This document shows, piece after piece, positions 8,082 through 17,473 of a DNA stretch of 64,000 nt. The notes below the pieces were generated by a model. The model did not search any database, was not told the DNA's origin, and saw nothing but the letters and a program-made list of their open reading frames with translations. The position numbers and the translations under genes were made by a program. Origin of the DNA: Leptotrichia sp. HSP-536 (lineage in GTDB: Bacteria > Fusobacteriota > Fusobacteriia > Fusobacteriales > Leptotrichiaceae); assembly GCF_041199985.1 (NCBI RefSeq), contig NZ_CP165647.1:1178001-1242000 (forward strand), written 5' to 3'. Each line of letters starts with the position of its first letter. The first letter of the stretch is position 1.

Positions 8082-8888
8082 ATGAATTATGAATATATTG
8101 GAACTAGTACTATTATCGCAATAATTTTAATGGTTATTATTGGAATGGCTGTACCTTTAACAATCGCTGCAATATGGAAAATTAAGACAAAAGAGCCAAT
8201 ATCAACTATATTTATTGGAGCTGTTACATTTATTTTATTTGCAATTATTTTAGAAAGTATTCCTAAAGTGTTTTTGTTTCAGGTCAAAAATCCAATTAGC
8301 GACTATATAGCGAATAATAAATGGGTATTTGTGATTGTTCCAGCATTATTGGCAGGAATATTTGAAGAAAGTGGAAGATTTACGGCATTTAAATTTTTGT
8401 TGAAAAAAAGAAAAAATAAGAAAACTGCTATTTCATATGGGATAGGACATAGCGGGATTGAAATGATATTTATACTTACTTTTGCTGGTATACAATGTCT
8501 AGTATTTGCCCAAATGATTAATTCAGGACAGTTTGCAAAACTTTTGGAACAGGCAGGCAATAATCAAGTTCAACTTAAGTCATTGCAAGCAATACCTCAA
8601 TTAATAGTTTCTATCTCTTTTGGAACTTTAGGAATCTCATTAATTGAAAGAATTAGCGCAATTTTGGTACATATAACTTGCTCAATACTTGTTTTTTACA
8701 GTGTACATTTTAAAAATAAAAAAATATTATTTCCTATAGCTATTTTATTACATACTTTTATTGATATATTTGCAGGACTTTACCAAACTAAATTAGTAAC
8801 AAATTTAATAATTATAGAAGGTTTTGTATTTGTTATTTCAATTATAATTTTTTCTTTTGTATATAAAAAAGTTTATGAAAAACAATAA
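8082..8888 (+). CDS. YhfC-family intramembrane glutamic protease-like protein
   Basis: 268 residues with about seven membrane segments. Start ATG 8082 is preceded by AGGTGG; the GTG at 8073 is part of that site. Motifs shared with the YhfC (DUF2324) family are EESGRF near residue 93, followed by GIGHSGIEM and a later LLHTFIDIF, spaced in successive helices as for CPBP-type membrane proteases. Substrate unknown. It sits between hisIE and hisK without obvious link to histidine synthesis. Confidence 0.82.
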   Translation: MNYEYIGTSTIIAIILMVIIGMAVPLTIAAIWKIKTKEPISTIFIGAVTFILFAIILESIPKVFLFQVKNPISDYIANNKWVFVIVPALLAGIFEESGRFTAFKFLLKKRKNKKTAISYGIGHSGIEMIFILTFAGIQCLVFAQMINSGQFAKLLEQAGNNQVQLKSLQAIPQLIVSISFGTLGISLIERISAILVHITCSILVFYSVHFKNKKILFPIAILLHTFIDIFAGLYQTKLVTNLIIIEGFVFVISIIIFSFVYKKVYEKQ

Positions 8889-9001
8889 TAATACAAAAAA
8901 CAAAAAAATAAATCAGAATCATCTTAGAAAAAGTTATAGATTTTGAAAAAAGTATAAAAAGAATTGAAAAAAGTTTAATTTTTAATAAGGAGCTGATAAA
9001 A

Positions 9002-9853
9002 ATGAAAACTAAAAAAACGAATTTCCCATCAAATCTTCACGCCCATACATTTTACTGCGACGGCAAAAACAATGCTGAAGATTATATTTTAACTGCAATA
9101 GAGAAAGGATTTACAAGTGTCGGACTTTCGGGGCATTCTTTTACAGCATTTGATACAGAACCGTGCATGACGGAACAAGGGACACAGGAATATTTGAAGG
9201 AATTAAAAGAACTAAAAGAAAAATACAAAAATAAAATGCAGGTTTATATTGGAATTGAAGCTGATTTTTATATTGGGTATAACAAGGAAACTGATAAGGA
9301 AATGGGACTTGATTTTAGGATTGGATCTGTTCATTATGTGAAAGATAGGGAAAAAAATGAATATTACTGTGTTGATAATACGCCTGAAGTTTTGGAATAT
9401 GGGATAAAAAATTATGCAAATGGAGATGAGAGAGAGTTTATTGAAGCGTATTTTGATAATATCGTGAAAATGGTGCATACTCAAAAGCCTGATATTATTG
9501 GGCATTTGGATTTAGTACGAAAATTTAATAAAGATTTCAAGTATTTTGATGAAAATGCTGACTGGTATAAAAATAAAATAGAATATGTGCTAGATGAAAT
9601 AGCAAAAACAAACGCAATTATTGAAATTAATACTGGCGGGATGTCGAGAGGATGGACACAAACTCCTTATCCGAGTGTTCCAATACTGGAAAAAATTTTA
9701 GCTAAAAATATTCCAATTACAATTTCTTCTGATGCGCATGAAACTAAAAATATTGATTTTTATTTTGAAGAAAGTCTTGAAATCGCTAGAAAAATTGGAT
9801 TTAAGAGTGTAAAAATTTTAGATGGTGGGGAGTTTAGAGATTTTAAAATTTGA
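9002..9853 (+). CDS. hisK: Histidinol-phosphatase, PHP family (HisK/HisJ type)
   Basis: 283 residues. The PHP metal site is clear: NLHAHTFYCDG (11-21), GLSGHSF (40-46), IGIEADF, GSVHYVK, IIGHLDLVRKF and ISSDAHE. These residues bind a three-metal centre that removes phosphate from histidinol phosphate, the second-last step of histidine synthesis. Start ATG 9002 follows AAGGAGCTGATAAAA. Placed at the end of the his cluster, consistent with the assignment rather than another PHP phosphoesterase. Confidence 0.9.
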   Translation: MKTKKTNFPSNLHAHTFYCDGKNNAEDYILTAIEKGFTSVGLSGHSFTAFDTEPCMTEQGTQEYLKELKELKEKYKNKMQVYIGIEADFYIGYNKETDKEMGLDFRIGSVHYVKDREKNEYYCVDNTPEVLEYGIKNYANGDEREFIEAYFDNIVKMVHTQKPDIIGHLDLVRKFNKDFKYFDENADWYKNKIEYVLDEIAKTNAIIEINTGGMSRGWTQTPYPSVPILEKILAKNIPITISSDAHETKNIDFYFEESLEIARKIGFKSVKILDGGEFRDFKI

Positions 9854-9935
9854 TAAACTTTAATATGTATCACAGTGTTTGAGGATTAATAAATCATAAA
9901 TCAAAACAAATAAAATTTTAAGGAGATTAAGTATA

Positions 9936-10580
9936 ATGAATAAAAAAAATTTTAAAAACGGAATAAACGGAATAAGGCGACTTGCATTATTAACCGTATT
10001 ATTATTTTCTATAACAGTTATAAGTATAGCAGATGAAAATAATGAAAATTTATACTCATTCAAGCCAAAACAAAAAATTGAAAATCCTGATCCAGATTTT
10101 GAATTGAAACAAAAGGTTAAGGATAGAATAAGAGATATTTCTACAAGGGCAGAGGCTGAATCAAGGTTAGTTTGGGTAGAAGTGCCTGTCTGGAGATTGA
10201 AAGAAGACGGAAAGAAGGTTTCAGATACGGAAACATTTCAAATTTTAGATATTTTAGCTGATGAAGTAAAGGAGATTTTTCACGAGATACATAAAGGAAA
10301 GGAAAAATTTCCGATAAAAAGGTTAATCGGATATTCATGGCGAGGAAGTTTTAAAAGTTTACACAGTACAGGGCGAGCAATAGACTTAAATCCTGAAGAA
10401 AATCCACAGGTCAACAGTAATGGGAAGGCTATTGTCGGAAAAAGCTGGGAGCCAGGCAGTAATCCATATTCTATAAAACCCGATGGAGATGTAGTGAGAG
10501 CCTTTACAAAAAGAGGATGGATCTGGGGAGAACGGTTTAAAACACGGGATTACATGCATTTTGGATTTAATGAAATGTAA
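9936..10580 (+). CDS. Secreted M15-family D,D-/L,D-peptidase
   Basis: 214 residues with a basic N-terminus, a hydrophobic segment at 15-31 and a likely signal cleavage near residue 32 (SIADEN). The zinc site of M15 peptidases is present: H143 and D150 in LHSTGRAIDLN, and H208 in DYMHFGF. These enzymes cut peptidoglycan stem peptides (VanY/endolysin-like). ATG 9936 follows AAGGAG. Periplasmic location is expected. Exact bond specificity cannot be told. Confidence 0.85.
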   Translation: MNKKNFKNGINGIRRLALLTVLLFSITVISIADENNENLYSFKPKQKIENPDPDFELKQKVKDRIRDISTRAEAESRLVWVEVPVWRLKEDGKKVSDTETFQILDILADEVKEIFHEIHKGKEKFPIKRLIGYSWRGSFKSLHSTGRAIDLNPEENPQVNSNGKAIVGKSWEPGSNPYSIKPDGDVVRAFTKRGWIWGERFKTRDYMHFGFNEM

Positions 10581-10619
10581 AAAGTTTAAGTAAAAAAGAG
10601 ACAAAGAGGCGATGATAAA

Positions 10620-12131
10620 ATGTTGTTAGGTGGAAATGAAACTACGAGAAAAATTGACAGTTTTGCAATAAATGAATTAAAAATACCAAGTATTGTTCTT
10701 ATGGAAAATGCTGCTATTTCTTTTGTAAAACATATTGATGACAATGAAGATAATTTTTTAATAATTTGTGGAAAAGGGAATAATGGTGGTGACGGATATA
10801 CGATTGCACGGCAATTATTTTCAAAAAATAAGAATGTTAAAATTTTTTGTATAAGCAATGAAAATATGAGTCATGACTGCTTTGTAAATTATGAAATTTG
10901 TAAAAATATGGGAATTGAAATATTTTATAAAATAGAGGAACTGGATAGACTGCTTTTAGAATGTGATGTTGTAATTGAAGGTATTTTTGGAACAGGGTTA
11001 AATTCTGAAATAAAAGGAAAGTATCATGAAATTATTGAAAAAATTAATTTTTTGAATAAAAATAAAATTATTTATTCCATTGACATTCCATCTGGAATTA
11101 ATGGTGATACTGGAGAAATTATGGGAATTTCAGTTAAATCCGATATTACAATTTCATTTGTTACATACAAAAAAGGATTTTTAAAATCAGATATAAAAAA
11201 TTATTTGGGAAAAGTAGTTATTGAAAATATTGGATTAAATGAAAATAAAATTAGTCATATTGTCAATGAGTATTATTTAACACCTGAAATGATAAAAAGT
11301 TTTCATATAAAAAGAAATGAAAATTCTCACAAGGGAGATTTTGGAAAAGTATTGATTTTTGCTGGAAGCAGCGGATTTTATGGAGCTGGAAATATTGTGG
11401 CAAAATCCTGTATGAGAAGCGGAGCTGGTCTTACAACTGTAATTACAGATAAAAATAATTTTTCACTTAATGTATTTGTTCCCGAAGCTATGAGCTTTCC
11501 TGTAAATTTTGAAAATATAGAAGAAAATTTTGAAAAACTGGAAAATAAAATTTTAAACAGTGATGTTATTGCCATCGGGCCTGGAATTGGAAAAAGCCAT
11601 AAGGCATTGAAAATTTTTGAAAAATTGATCAGTTTTGAAAAAAACTATAAGGGAAATAATATAAAACTTGTACTGGATGCAGATGCTTTAAATTTATTGT
11701 CAGAAAATAGGGAACTTTTTGAAAAAATAAAAAATAGAAGTATTTTAACTCCACATGTGGTGGAATTTTCAAGATTGACAGGATTTTCTCCAGAAGAAAT
11801 TAATAAAGATAAATTTGAAATAGCAAAAGAATTTTCTCAAAAATACAGAATAAATTTGCTTTTAAAAGGGGAAAATACAATTATTACAAATGGAGAAAAA
11901 ATTTTTGTAAACAGTACGGGAAATTCACACATGGCAAATGGCGGAATGGGAGACTGCCTGACTGGAATTATATGTTCGCTTGCGGGACAAAAATATGATT
12001 TGCTGGAATCGGCTATTATTGGAGCATATTTACATGGGAAAGTTGCTGATGAGTTATTAAAGAAACAATATATAATCAATGCTACACATATTATTGAGAA
12101 CATTTCTGGATTTATGAATAAGATTTTTTAA
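10620..12131 (+). CDS. nnr: Bifunctional NAD(P)HX epimerase / ADP-dependent dehydratase
   Basis: 503 residues. The N-terminal YjeF_N half (1-210) shows IPSIVLMENAA and GKGNNGGDGY and epimerises damaged NAD(P)H hydrates. The C-terminal carbohydrate-kinase-like half (225-500) shows KGDFGKVLIFAGS, LDADALNLL, TPHVVEFSRLTG and the ATP/ADP site ANGGMGDCLTG, and dehydrates the hydrate back to NAD(P)H. Fusion of both activities is normal for bacteria. Start ATG 10620 follows AGGCGATG at short distance; RBS AAAGAGGCG. Confidence 0.94.
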   Translation: MLLGGNETTRKIDSFAINELKIPSIVLMENAAISFVKHIDDNEDNFLIICGKGNNGGDGYTIARQLFSKNKNVKIFCISNENMSHDCFVNYEICKNMGIEIFYKIEELDRLLLECDVVIEGIFGTGLNSEIKGKYHEIIEKINFLNKNKIIYSIDIPSGINGDTGEIMGISVKSDITISFVTYKKGFLKSDIKNYLGKVVIENIGLNENKISHIVNEYYLTPEMIKSFHIKRNENSHKGDFGKVLIFAGSSGFYGAGNIVAKSCMRSGAGLTTVITDKNNFSLNVFVPEAMSFPVNFENIEENFEKLENKILNSDVIAIGPGIGKSHKALKIFEKLISFEKNYKGNNIKLVLDADALNLLSENRELFEKIKNRSILTPHVVEFSRLTGFSPEEINKDKFEIAKEFSQKYRINLLLKGENTIITNGEKIFVNSTGNSHMANGGMGDCLTGIICSLAGQKYDLLESAIIGAYLHGKVADELLKKQYIINATHIIENISGFMNKIF

Positions 12132-12141
12132 ATAAAAAAAT

Positions 12142-12170
12142 TTGAAAAAATAAAGAAAATGTAGTACAAT
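12142..12170 (+). promoter_or_regulatory. Promoter of the bactofilin gene
   Basis: TTGAAA at 12142-12147 and TACAAT at 12165-12170 with a 17-base spacer, about 55 bases before the start codon. Confidence 0.6.
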
Positions 12171-12223
12171 ATTAATATAAAAAAGGAAATAAATTTATTT
12201 ATAATTAAGAAAGGAATGAACAA

Positions 12224-12697
12224 ATGGCATTATTTTCTAATAAAGAAAAAAAAGAAAACGAAGATAAATTAAGTAAACAATTTTCTGTAAACAATGAAGA
12301 AAATGTAAATGGAATTAGTACAATTTCTATGGAAACAACAATAACAGGAACTATTGAATCAAATTCTGTATTCAAAATGGAAGGTGTTCTAAATGGAGAT
12401 ATTAACGGAAATAAACTTGTACATGTTGGAACAACAGGAAAAGTAAATGGAAATATTACTGCTGAAACAGTAGTTATTGATGGAGAAGTTTCAGGAGAAA
12501 TTGCGGCAGATAAAGTTGAAATAGGGAATACAGGAAAAGTTTATGCTACGATAACTTCAGCTATATTTGTAATTCAAGAAGGCGGTTTATTTGAAGGAAC
12601 TAAAAAAATAAAAGTGGCTCTTATAAAAGAAAAGGAAACAAAACCAAAGGCTTTTGATAAAGAAAAGTTAGAAAAAAAGGAAAATAAGGAATTATAA
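12224..12697 (+). CDS. Bactofilin-like polymer-forming cytoskeletal protein
   Basis: 157 residues. The centre (about 35-130) is a right-handed beta-helix of short imperfect repeats with IxG/VxG steps (GTIESNSVFKMEGVLNGDI, GKVNGNITAETVVIDGEV, GEIAADKVEIG). Such bactofilins polymerise into membrane-linked filaments that scaffold cell-shape or wall enzymes. Charged, disordered tails flank the helix. It has its own promoter and terminator. Confidence 0.9.
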   Translation: MALFSNKEKKENEDKLSKQFSVNNEENVNGISTISMETTITGTIESNSVFKMEGVLNGDINGNKLVHVGTTGKVNGNITAETVVIDGEVSGEIAADKVEIGNTGKVYATITSAIFVIQEGGLFEGTKKIKVALIKEKETKPKAFDKEKLEKKENKEL

Positions 12698-12724
12698 AAA
12701 ATTTTAAATATTAAAAATAGTTTT

Positions 12725-12768
12725 ATAGTCATAGGCTCTAAATTAATGTGTGAGTTTATGACTATTTT
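12725..12768 (+). terminator. Terminator after bactofilin gene
   Basis: ATAGTCATA (12725-12733) pairs with TATGACTAT (12757-12765), followed by TTTTAC. The inner GGCTC/GAG bases extend the stem. Confidence 0.6.
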
Positions 12769-12846
12769 ACTATACATTAAATTGAAATTATGATAAAATC
12801 TAAAGTAAGTGAAGTAAATAAATTAGATAAAGAGGAACGAAATTTA

Positions 12847-13857
12847 ATGAAATTTATTACAAAAAATTTATCGGAAATAAAGGATATTATTGAATATAAT
12901 AAAAAGTTGGAATTTACTGACTATGATAAAAACATCGAAGAAATAGGACGGTCGAAAAATATTGTAATTTTGGGAAATTTTGACGGAATTCATAAAGGAC
13001 ATAAAATTATTTTAGAAAAGGCTGTTAAAAAAGCTAAAGAAAAAAATTTGAAAACGATAGTTTATACTTTTAGTGAATATCCTAAAAATCGTCAAAATAA
13101 AATAACTACCTGTTCTGAAAAGGCTTATTTATTAAATGAAAATAAAATTGACTATCTTTATTTGGAAGAGTTTGAAAAAGTTAGGAATTACTCGCCTGAA
13201 GAATTTGTAAAAAAAGTCATTGTGGATATTTTGAATGCAAGTGAAGTTTACTGTGGCTTTAATTTTACTTTTGGAAAAGGAAAGTCTGGAAATGTTGTTA
13301 TGCTTGAAAAACTTTTGAAGGAAAAAAACATAAAATTAAATCTTCAGGAACCTGTTTTGGATGAAAACAATGAAATTATAAGCAGCACAAGAATCAGAAA
13401 ATATATAGAAAATACAAATTTTACAAAAGTGAAAGAACTTTTAGGACATAATCTTATTATTTTGGGAAAAGTTATTTATGGAAAACAGCTAGGACGAGTT
13501 ATAGGTTTTCCTACAGCAAATTTACGTTTTGAAAGTAAAGTTTATCCTGAATTTGGAGTTTACGGAGTAAAGATTCATATCGAAAATGACGAAAAAGTTT
13601 ATAATGGAGTAATGAATATTGGTAGGAATCCTACAGTTGATGTTGGCGTGTTAAGTGTTGAGACAAACATTTTTAATTTTAATGAAGATATTTATGGAAA
13701 AGTTATTTTAATTGAAGTTTTGGAAAATATTCGTCCCGAAAAAAAATTTAATTCTGTGGAAGAATTAAAAATACAGATAGGAAATGATGTAAATTACTGG
13801 AAACAAAAAATTTCATATTGGCGTAAAAAATATCAAAAGGAAACAGATGCAATATGA
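12847..13857 (+). CDS. ribF: Bifunctional riboflavin kinase / FAD synthetase
   Basis: 336 residues from ATG 12847, chosen because GAGGAA lies 8 bases upstream; a start at 12790 has no ribosome site. The N-terminal nucleotidyltransferase domain has LGNFDGIHKGH and YCGFNFTFGKGKSG and ISSTRIR, making FAD from FMN. The C-terminal kinase domain has GRVIGFPTANL and the phosphorylating core YNGVMNIGRNPT, making FMN from riboflavin. An extra 40-residue stretch precedes the first domain. Its stop overlaps the scpA start (ATGA). Confidence 0.95.
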   Translation: MKFITKNLSEIKDIIEYNKKLEFTDYDKNIEEIGRSKNIVILGNFDGIHKGHKIILEKAVKKAKEKNLKTIVYTFSEYPKNRQNKITTCSEKAYLLNENKIDYLYLEEFEKVRNYSPEEFVKKVIVDILNASEVYCGFNFTFGKGKSGNVVMLEKLLKEKNIKLNLQEPVLDENNEIISSTRIRKYIENTNFTKVKELLGHNLIILGKVIYGKQLGRVIGFPTANLRFESKVYPEFGVYGVKIHIENDEKVYNGVMNIGRNPTVDVGVLSVETNIFNFNEDIYGKVILIEVLENIRPEKKFNSVEELKIQIGNDVNYWKQKISYWRKKYQKETDAI

Positions 13858-14576
13858 ACACAATAAAAATAAAAATAGAAAATTTTGAAGGGCCTTTAGA
13901 TTTACTCATTCATCTAATCGAAAAAAAGAAAATGAATATTAATGCGATAAATATTTCACAAATAATAGATGATTATTTAAGCTACATTCATTCACAAAAA
14001 GAATTAAATTTAAAAATAAAAGTTGAATTTTTGATAATGGCGACAGATTTAATTGAGATTAAAGCATATTCAGTATTAAATAGAAATAAAAAAATTGAAA
14101 AAATAGAAAATCTTGAAAAAAAAATAATTGAATATCGGTTATTTAAAGAAATTTCTGAATTATTTTCAAAATATGAAAATCCGTACAATATTTCCTATAC
14201 AAGAACAGGAATGAAAAGTATAGAAAATGAAATTGAATACGATATTTCGAGCTTAACTCTAGATAATCTATTTAAAAGTTTAAAAAATTTAATCAATTTA
14301 ACAAATAAAAAAAATAAACCTAAAGAGCAAATGCTCTTAAATTTAGAAGAAGATACTTATTCGACAGAAGATGCTTATAAAGAAATTTTTGAAATTATAA
14401 CAGATAATAATGAAATAGAATTTAATCGCCTGTTAAAAAATAAATTTTCAAAAGTCAGAATAGTAACATTATTTCTCTGCATTCTCGATATGTTTAAAAA
14501 CGGAGAAATTGATATAATTGTTGAAAATGATACTTTTTTTATAAAAAAATACACTAATAATAATAAAACAAACTAA
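13854..14576 (+). CDS. scpA: Segregation and condensation protein ScpA
   Basis: 240 residues. The kleisin N-terminus is diagnostic: IENFEGPLDLLIHLIEKKKMNI, followed by IDDYLSYI and ATDLIEIKAYSVL. ScpA bridges the SMC heads together with ScpB and helps separate sister chromosomes. The C-terminal winged-helix region (FLCILDMFKNGEIDI) is also present. It overlaps ribF by four bases; scpB is not adjacent. Confidence 0.93.
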   Translation: MNTIKIKIENFEGPLDLLIHLIEKKKMNINAINISQIIDDYLSYIHSQKELNLKIKVEFLIMATDLIEIKAYSVLNRNKKIEKIENLEKKIIEYRLFKEISELFSKYENPYNISYTRTGMKSIENEIEYDISSLTLDNLFKSLKNLINLTNKKNKPKEQMLLNLEEDTYSTEDAYKEIFEIITDNNEIEFNRLLKNKFSKVRIVTLFLCILDMFKNGEIDIIVENDTFFIKKYTNNNKTN

Positions 14577-14609
14577 ACTAAAAAAAGTAGTTGGAAAGGA
14601 AATTAATTA

Positions 14610-16124
14610 ATGTTTAAATCTAGTTTTATAGTAATGGTAATAAATATGTTAAGCCGTATTTTAGGACTTGTGCGGGAAATGATTATTGGAAGCGTTTTTG
14701 GAGCAACAGGAATGACAGATGCATATTTCAGTGCTACAAAAATTCCTAATTTTTTTACAACGTTATTTGGAGAAGGTTCACTTGGAACGGTTTTTATTCC
14801 GATTTATAATCGTGGAATTGAAGAATCTGGAAAAGAAAGGACAGATGAATTTGTATTTTCAGTGCTAAATTTAATAGTGGCTTTTACGTCAACAATGTCA
14901 ATTCTTATGATTCTGTTTTCAAGACAAATTTTAAAAGTAACAACAGGATTTGCAGATCCTGAAAGATTTGAAACTGCCAATATTCTTTTAAAGATAGTTG
15001 CTTTTTATTTTTTATTCATTGCACTTTCTGGAGTAGTTTCATCTCTGTTAAATAACTATAAAAAATTTGCAATAGCGGCATCAATGGGAATTGTATTTAA
15101 TTTGACAATTATAATTGGAACATTGCTTTTGAAAAATAAAATGGGAATTTATGGACTTGGGATAGCTTATCTTTTGTCAGGTGTATTTCAATTAGGAATG
15201 ATGCTTCCACAATTTTTTCAAATAATGAAAACTTATAAGTTTAACTTTAATTTGAAAGATGAATATGTAAAAGAAATGTTTAAGTTAATGATTCCAACAT
15301 TAATCGGAATTTTTGGCTATCAAATAAATGAAATTATAGATAACCGTTTTGCGACAATGCTTCCAGCAGGAACAGCCAGTGCCTTAAATTATGCCAGCCG
15401 ACTATATTTATTGCCAATTGGAGTTTTTGCCATTTCACTAGCAGTTGTAATTTTTCCAACATTATCAAAAGCAGTAGTAAAAAATAGAATGAAAACTGTA
15501 AAAAAAGTAATTCATCAAGGACTGTATATGCTGGCATTTTTAATAATTCCGTCTTCAGTAATTTTATTTGGCTATGCACAGGAAATTGTAACATTAATTT
15601 ACAAACGTGGACATTTTACTAATAAAAGTGTAATTCTTACAGCTGAAACATTACAATTTTATGCAATCGGACTGCTATTTTTCTCAACGATACATCTTCT
15701 TACAAGAAGCCATTATGTATTCAAGGACAGAACTTTACCAGTAATTTCATCATTTACAGCAATCGGAATTAACATTCTTTTAGACTGGCTATTGTACAAA
15801 CAATACCGTCATGTCGGATTAACATTCGCAACTTCTTTTTCCGCAATGGTAAATTTCCTTATATTATACATATCATTAACAACAAGATATGTACGATTAC
15901 GGAATTTCAAATACATTGTAATACTGGGAATAACATTTGCTGTTTCAGGAATTTCTTTTTATCTTTCAAAATTAGTAAAATTGAATTTGCTTGGAAGATT
16001 TAATATTGCAATAAATTTAGCAGTTTTTACCGCAATTTATTTTATAATTTGGTTCATTTTAATATCTATTTTTAGAAAAGATATAATTGAGCGAATATTA
16101 AGAAAAACTCTAAAAAAAGGTTAG
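14610..16124 (+). CDS. murJ: MurJ (MviN) lipid II flippase
   Basis: 504 residues with about 14 membrane helices. The MviN N-terminus is typical: VINMLSRILGLVREMIIG, FGATGMTDAYFSATKIPN and FGEGSLGTVFIPIYN. MurJ moves lipid II across the inner membrane for peptidoglycan synthesis. ATG 14610 follows GGAAAGGAAATT. Same direction as scpA with a 33-base gap. Confidence 0.95.
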   Translation: MFKSSFIVMVINMLSRILGLVREMIIGSVFGATGMTDAYFSATKIPNFFTTLFGEGSLGTVFIPIYNRGIEESGKERTDEFVFSVLNLIVAFTSTMSILMILFSRQILKVTTGFADPERFETANILLKIVAFYFLFIALSGVVSSLLNNYKKFAIAASMGIVFNLTIIIGTLLLKNKMGIYGLGIAYLLSGVFQLGMMLPQFFQIMKTYKFNFNLKDEYVKEMFKLMIPTLIGIFGYQINEIIDNRFATMLPAGTASALNYASRLYLLPIGVFAISLAVVIFPTLSKAVVKNRMKTVKKVIHQGLYMLAFLIIPSSVILFGYAQEIVTLIYKRGHFTNKSVILTAETLQFYAIGLLFFSTIHLLTRSHYVFKDRTLPVISSFTAIGINILLDWLLYKQYRHVGLTFATSFSAMVNFLILYISLTTRYVRLRNFKYIVILGITFAVSGISFYLSKLVKLNLLGRFNIAINLAVFTAIYFIIWFILISIFRKDIIERILRKTLKKG

Positions 16125-16130
16125 AAGATA

Positions 16131-16499
16131 ATGATTATAAAGGAAAAGACGAGATATACAAAAACAGGCAAAAGAATTGAAGTTTATGAGTTTAAAGCAA
16201 AACTTCACCAGAAAGTTGTAATGAGTAAGTCCCAGTTTGAAAAACATATTTTTCCAAAGCATCCTGAAATATCATTGGAAATTATAAAAGAAGTTTTGGA
16301 AAATCCAGATTTTGTAACAAAGCAGTCAAAATCTCGAAAGGAACATTTTTATCAGAAAAAAATCGGAAAGCTAAATTATTTTGTAGTAATTTCCCAGCAT
16401 AAAAATGTAAAAAATTTAAGATTCGTATTAACAGCCTTTATGGCAAAAGACACAAATTTTTTAAAAGAAAAAAATATACACTACAGATATAAAAAATAA
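16131..16499 (+). CDS. PBECR-like nuclease-domain protein
   Basis: 122 residues starting six bases after murJ, preceded by GGTTAGAAGATA. The core FEKHIFPKHPEISLEIIKEVLENPDFV followed by EHFYQKKIGKLNYFVVISQ and RFVLTAFMAKDTNF resembles the phage barnase-EndoU-colicin-RelE-like (PBECR) fold: a HPE helix and a twisted sheet. Such domains occur in phage and toxin contexts, but this single-domain copy sits behind a housekeeping gene. Nuclease activity is not shown; identification is tentative. Confidence 0.5.
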   Translation: MIIKEKTRYTKTGKRIEVYEFKAKLHQKVVMSKSQFEKHIFPKHPEISLEIIKEVLENPDFVTKQSKSRKEHFYQKKIGKLNYFVVISQHKNVKNLRFVLTAFMAKDTNFLKEKNIHYRYKK

Positions 16500-16512
16500 A
16501 AAAGACCTAGAA

Positions 16513-16590
16513 AAAAATCATCGAAATAGAAAGCATATAAGAGCCTAAAATTAACTTAGCCATACTTTTTATCGTCGATGATTTTTATTT
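16513..16590 (+). terminator. Probable terminator after murJ operon
   Basis: AAAAATCATCGA (16513-16524) is the complement of TCGATGATTTTT (16575-16586), followed by more T. The loop is long (about 50 bases), which weakens the call. Confidence 0.4.
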
Positions 16591-17025
16591 GCTTAAAAAG
16601 CTTAATTTCAAGAATTTTCAAAAAATAGGAATTTTTTAAGTATTTTTATTAATTTTTTTATATTATTATTTTTAAAATTACTAATATTAATTTTTATTTT
16701 CTATTTATGTTAACCATAAATCAATTTTTTGTAACTGACTATTATAAAATAAGATTTTTGATGTGTTTTTTAGATTTAAAAAGTTCTATAAAAGTTCTAT
16801 TTTTATTAATTTTTTTCAAAAATTTTTCCTGTTTAAAATACTAATTTTGCTCTATATTTATAGTATAGCACTTAAATTTTAATAATTCAACTATTAATTT
16901 TATCTTTTGCATTGCAAACAATTAAATCTAAATTTTTTCATATAGCTATTCTTTTTTTCAAAAATATAAGTTATAATTGTACTGGAATAAAAAAATAATA
17001 GATTATATAGAAAGAAGGGATTAAA
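16591..17025. other. AT-rich non-coding stretch
   Basis: About 430 bases of A/T-rich sequence with long T runs. I see no gene, RNA or repeat. A TATAAT at 16972-16977 may serve the small secreted gene at 17026, although its -35 is poor. Confidence 0.5.
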
Positions 17026-17358
17026 ATGAAAAAAATATTACTTTTATTAGCGATGATATTTTGTTCACTTATAATAGGAGCAGAAGAAATTAGAGAAGGA
17101 TATTGTGAAGGACGGGGAGAAATTTTGGAAAAAGATTTTGATTATCCAGATTTGTCAATTGTAACTACATATGATACATGTGTGATTAATGATGTAGAAT
17201 ATGAAAATATTAAAGTGGAAAGAATTTTAAGATCTTATAATGAAAACGCTACATTAGGTACAAGAGAAGATTATCCTGGCAATAGCGATTATTGTGTAGT
17301 TGAAAATGATGAAGGTGATGGTTTGCAAATTTATCATAGCAATGCTGGATGTGAATAA
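17026..17358 (+). CDS. Small secreted protein, unrecognised
   Basis: 110 residues, ATG 17026 after GAAGGGATT. Residues 1-18 form a signal peptide (KKILLLLAMIFCSLIIGA). The mature part has four cysteines (near 27, 51, 89 and 109), acidic overall, with no motif I recognise. Disulfide bonding in the periplasm is plausible. It stands alone between murJ's terminator and a convergent integrase, so it may belong to the accessory block. Confidence 0.6.
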   Translation: MKKILLLLAMIFCSLIIGAEEIREGYCEGRGEILEKDFDYPDLSIVTTYDTCVINDVEYENIKVERILRSYNENATLGTREDYPGNSDYCVVENDEGDGLQIYHSNAGCE

Positions 17359-17410
17359 AATAAAAAACGGGGCTTTCTTATTTTTAATGACCCCAATATT
17401 TAACTATTAA

Positions 17411-17457
17411 AAAAGAGGATTAATTTCTGTAGGAAACAAGAGTTAATCCTTTTAATT
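17411..17457. terminator. Bidirectional terminator between secreted gene and integrase
   Basis: AAAAGAGGATTAA and TTAATCCTTTT pair with one bulged base. A-rich left and T-rich right flanks fit termination on both strands for the two convergent genes. Confidence 0.6.
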
Positions 17458-17473
17458 TTACTACAAAATTTTT

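Noticed and set aside
17366..17400. GGGG/CCCC pair after the small secreted gene
   Set aside because: Too few pairs and a long loop; the hairpin at 17411 is a better terminator.
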